Origin: JBMNUL01 sp050946255
GTDB lineage: Bacteria > Actinomycetota > Coriobacteriia > Coriobacteriales > CADBOM01
DNA length: 6,602 bases
Assembly: GCA_050946255.1 (NCBI GenBank)
Contig: JBMNUL010000144.1
Location: 1 to 6,602 of the forward strand
Direction of reading: 5' to 3'
Shown: positions 5,526-6,602 of the stretch, piece after piece
Layout: the number at the start of each line of letters is the position of its first letter
How positions within the stretch are numbered: position 1 is the stretch's first letter
Made by a program: the position numbers and the translations under genes
The notes under the pieces: model-generated
Databases searched by the model: none
The model's input: the letters and a program-made list of their open reading frames with translations, nothing else
What the model was told of the DNA's origin: nothing

Positions 5526-6446
5526 ATGAAGAGAGCGGTGGTTGCGGCAATTTTCGCAGTGCTGGCGGCGGCTTTCTACGCTCTCAGCACTCCGTTGACG
5601 AAGCTGCTGCTTGCAGATGTGGGCCCAGCGACACTGGCAGGTCTCCTCTATTTGGGGGCAGGTTTGGGAATGGGAATCGTGTACGTTTTGCGCAGGCGCT
5701 CGGGTGGCATCGCCAAGTCCGACCTCCTCAGGAAAAGTGACCTGCCATTCACCGTGGCCATGGTAGTGCTCGATATCCTGGCCCCGATTCTGCTCATGCT
5801 GGGCGTGGAGCGGACCGCCGCCTCGAACGTCTCGCTGCTCAACAACTTCGAGATAGTGGCTACGGCGTTGATTGCCCTAGTCTTCTTTGGGGAGAGCGTG
5901 TCCGGTAGGTTGTGGGTAGCCATTGCACTTGTGACGGCGTCGAGCATCCTGCTGACCTTCGATGGGGGAGAGCTTTCCGCAGATCCGGGTTCTCTGCTCG
6001 TGCTTGGGGCTTGCATTTGCTGGGGCATCGAGAACAACTGCACCCGCCGCATCAGCGAAAGGAGCTCCGAACAGATAGTCACTGTCAAGGGGCTGTGCTC
6101 TGGGCTCGGCGGATTGGTCGTAGCTGCTGAAGTTGGGGAAGTCCCGCCGGAGGCGGCAATCATCGTGGCGGCTATGGTTCTGGGGTTCGTCGCCTATGGC
6201 CTCAGCATCAACTTCTACGTGAAGGCACAGCGCGATTTGGGCGCAGCGCGCACGAGCGCCTTCTACTCTCTGGCCCCGTTCATCGGCGTCGGTTTCAGCT
6301 TCGCAATCTTGGGAGAAGCCCCTGGGCCCACGTTCTACCTCGCCTTGGCGGGCATGGCGGTCGCAACGGCTCTGATGGCATGGGACTCTCTAACGCCCAA
6401 CTGTGGACGAACGAGCGAGAGAATTTCGAAGTTGCAGCAATCCTGA
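5526..6446 (+). CDS. EamA/DMT-superfamily transporter (RhaT/YdcZ-like drug-metabolite exporter type)
   Basis: This 306-residue membrane protein has about ten hydrophobic helices in two tandem EamA repeats (about 6-145 and 157-286). Recognisable landmarks are AAAFYALSTPLTKLLL (14-29), TAASNVSLLNNFEIVATALIA (97-117) with FFGESVSG after it, GACICWGIENNCTRRISERS (161-180), KGLCSGLGG (188-196), and GFVAYGLSINFYVKAQRDLG (220-239) followed by GAARTSAFYSLAPFIG. These are conserved in one EamA subgroup of uncharacterised exporters. The family moves small metabolites or drugs across the membrane, usually outward; the substrate is unknown. The start at 5526 is preferred because a G-rich TGGGGG (5516-5521) stands four bases before it. 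An in-frame ATG at 5499 lies inside the operator with no Shine-Dalgarno. It is divergent from the TetR repressor and probably controlled by it. The C-terminal tail after about 288 is hydrophilic. Confidence 0.9.
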   Translation: MKRAVVAAIFAVLAAAFYALSTPLTKLLLADVGPATLAGLLYLGAGLGMGIVYVLRRRSGGIAKSDLLRKSDLPFTVAMVVLDILAPILLMLGVERTAASNVSLLNNFEIVATALIALVFFGESVSGRLWVAIALVTASSILLTFDGGELSADPGSLLVLGACICWGIENNCTRRISERSSEQIVTVKGLCSGLGGLVVAAEVGEVPPEAAIIVAAMVLGFVAYGLSINFYVKAQRDLGAARTSAFYSLAPFIGVGFSFAILGEAPGPTFYLALAGMAVATALMAWDSLTPNCGRTSERISKLQQS

Positions 6447-6467
6447 TGACGCTGGGCTTGCATTGTC

Positions 6468-6602
6468 TCATTCGGTGGAGAGTCCCTGTGTGGTTTCTCT
6501 CGGCTCGGTGCTGCCCCGTTCGGCGGAGAACCCCAGTGGGGTTACACGTTCGCCCTTGAGCCATTCCCACGAATCCGGGGAATAACTGCGCAGCTCTACT
6601 TG
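6468..6602 (-). CDS. Possible C-terminal end of an unidentified protein (runs off the right edge)
   Basis: On the minus strand this frame is open from the right edge to a TGA at 6468-6470, giving 44 residues that include YSPDSWEWLKGERVTPLGF and end GLSTE. It would converge on the EamA gene with a 21-base gap. The composition is protein-like, but I do not recognise a family, and another minus frame over the same bases is also open, so chance openness in GC-rich DNA cannot be excluded. Sequence beyond the window is needed to decide. Confidence 0.3.
   Translation of the reverse strand, partial: QVELRSYSPDSWEWLKGERVTPLGFSAERGSTEPRETTQGLSTE
6529..6543. other. Small hairpin downstream of the EamA gene
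   Basis: AACCCC (6529-6534) and GGGGTT (6538-6543) pair across an AGT loop. No T-run follows on either strand, so it is not a standard intrinsic terminator. If the minus-strand partial frame is a real gene, this hairpin lies inside it. Confidence 0.3.

Overview
The window looks like accessory chromosomal DNA from a host-associated, moderately high-GC Gram-positive bacterium. An LPKTG sortase-anchored surface protein with SdrD-like and Cna-B-like domains sits beside small-molecule transporters and regulators with strong purine-rich ribosome binding sites. A gut Coriobacteriia-type actinobacterium is my best guess, but nothing in the window proves the lineage.

Layout from left to right. (1) Positions 1-1632 (+) hold the C-terminal 543 codons of a large cell-wall-anchored surface protein whose start lies outside the window. 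It is followed by a strong intrinsic terminator at 1649-1690. (2) A minus-strand two-gene operon runs from 3636 down to 1837: an XRE/cupin regulator and, 15 bases after its stop, a 12-helix MFS transporter of the oxalate/formate or monocarboxylate antiporter type. (3) The 331-base region 3637-3967 separates this operon from a divergent plus-strand gene. It is filled largely by five imperfect tandem repeats of 44-47 bp (3651-3876), followed directly by an AT-rich palindrome (3871-3892). (4) Positions 3968-4753 (+) encode a PhzF-family protein with all four expected active-site residues. (5) After a 100-base convergent gap with a short direct repeat comes a minus-strand TetR-family regulator (4854-5396). 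(6) It is divergent from an EamA/DMT-family transporter at 5526-6446 (+). Their shared intergenic region has a plausible sigma-70-type promoter and a 27-bp inverted repeat over the predicted transcription start, a textbook arrangement for TetR control of an exporter. (7) The last 135 bases are open on the minus strand and may be the C-terminus of a further gene, but the evidence is thin.

Functionally, the window holds two regulator-transporter modules: XRE-cupin with MFS (and possibly the divergent PhzF enzyme), and TetR with EamA. Both stand next to a surface adhesin-like gene. No mobile element, RNA gene, CRISPR array or clear pseudogene was seen. The most unusual item is the tandem repeat array, which sits where the promoter and operators of the XRE gene must be and is not explained by any coding sequence.
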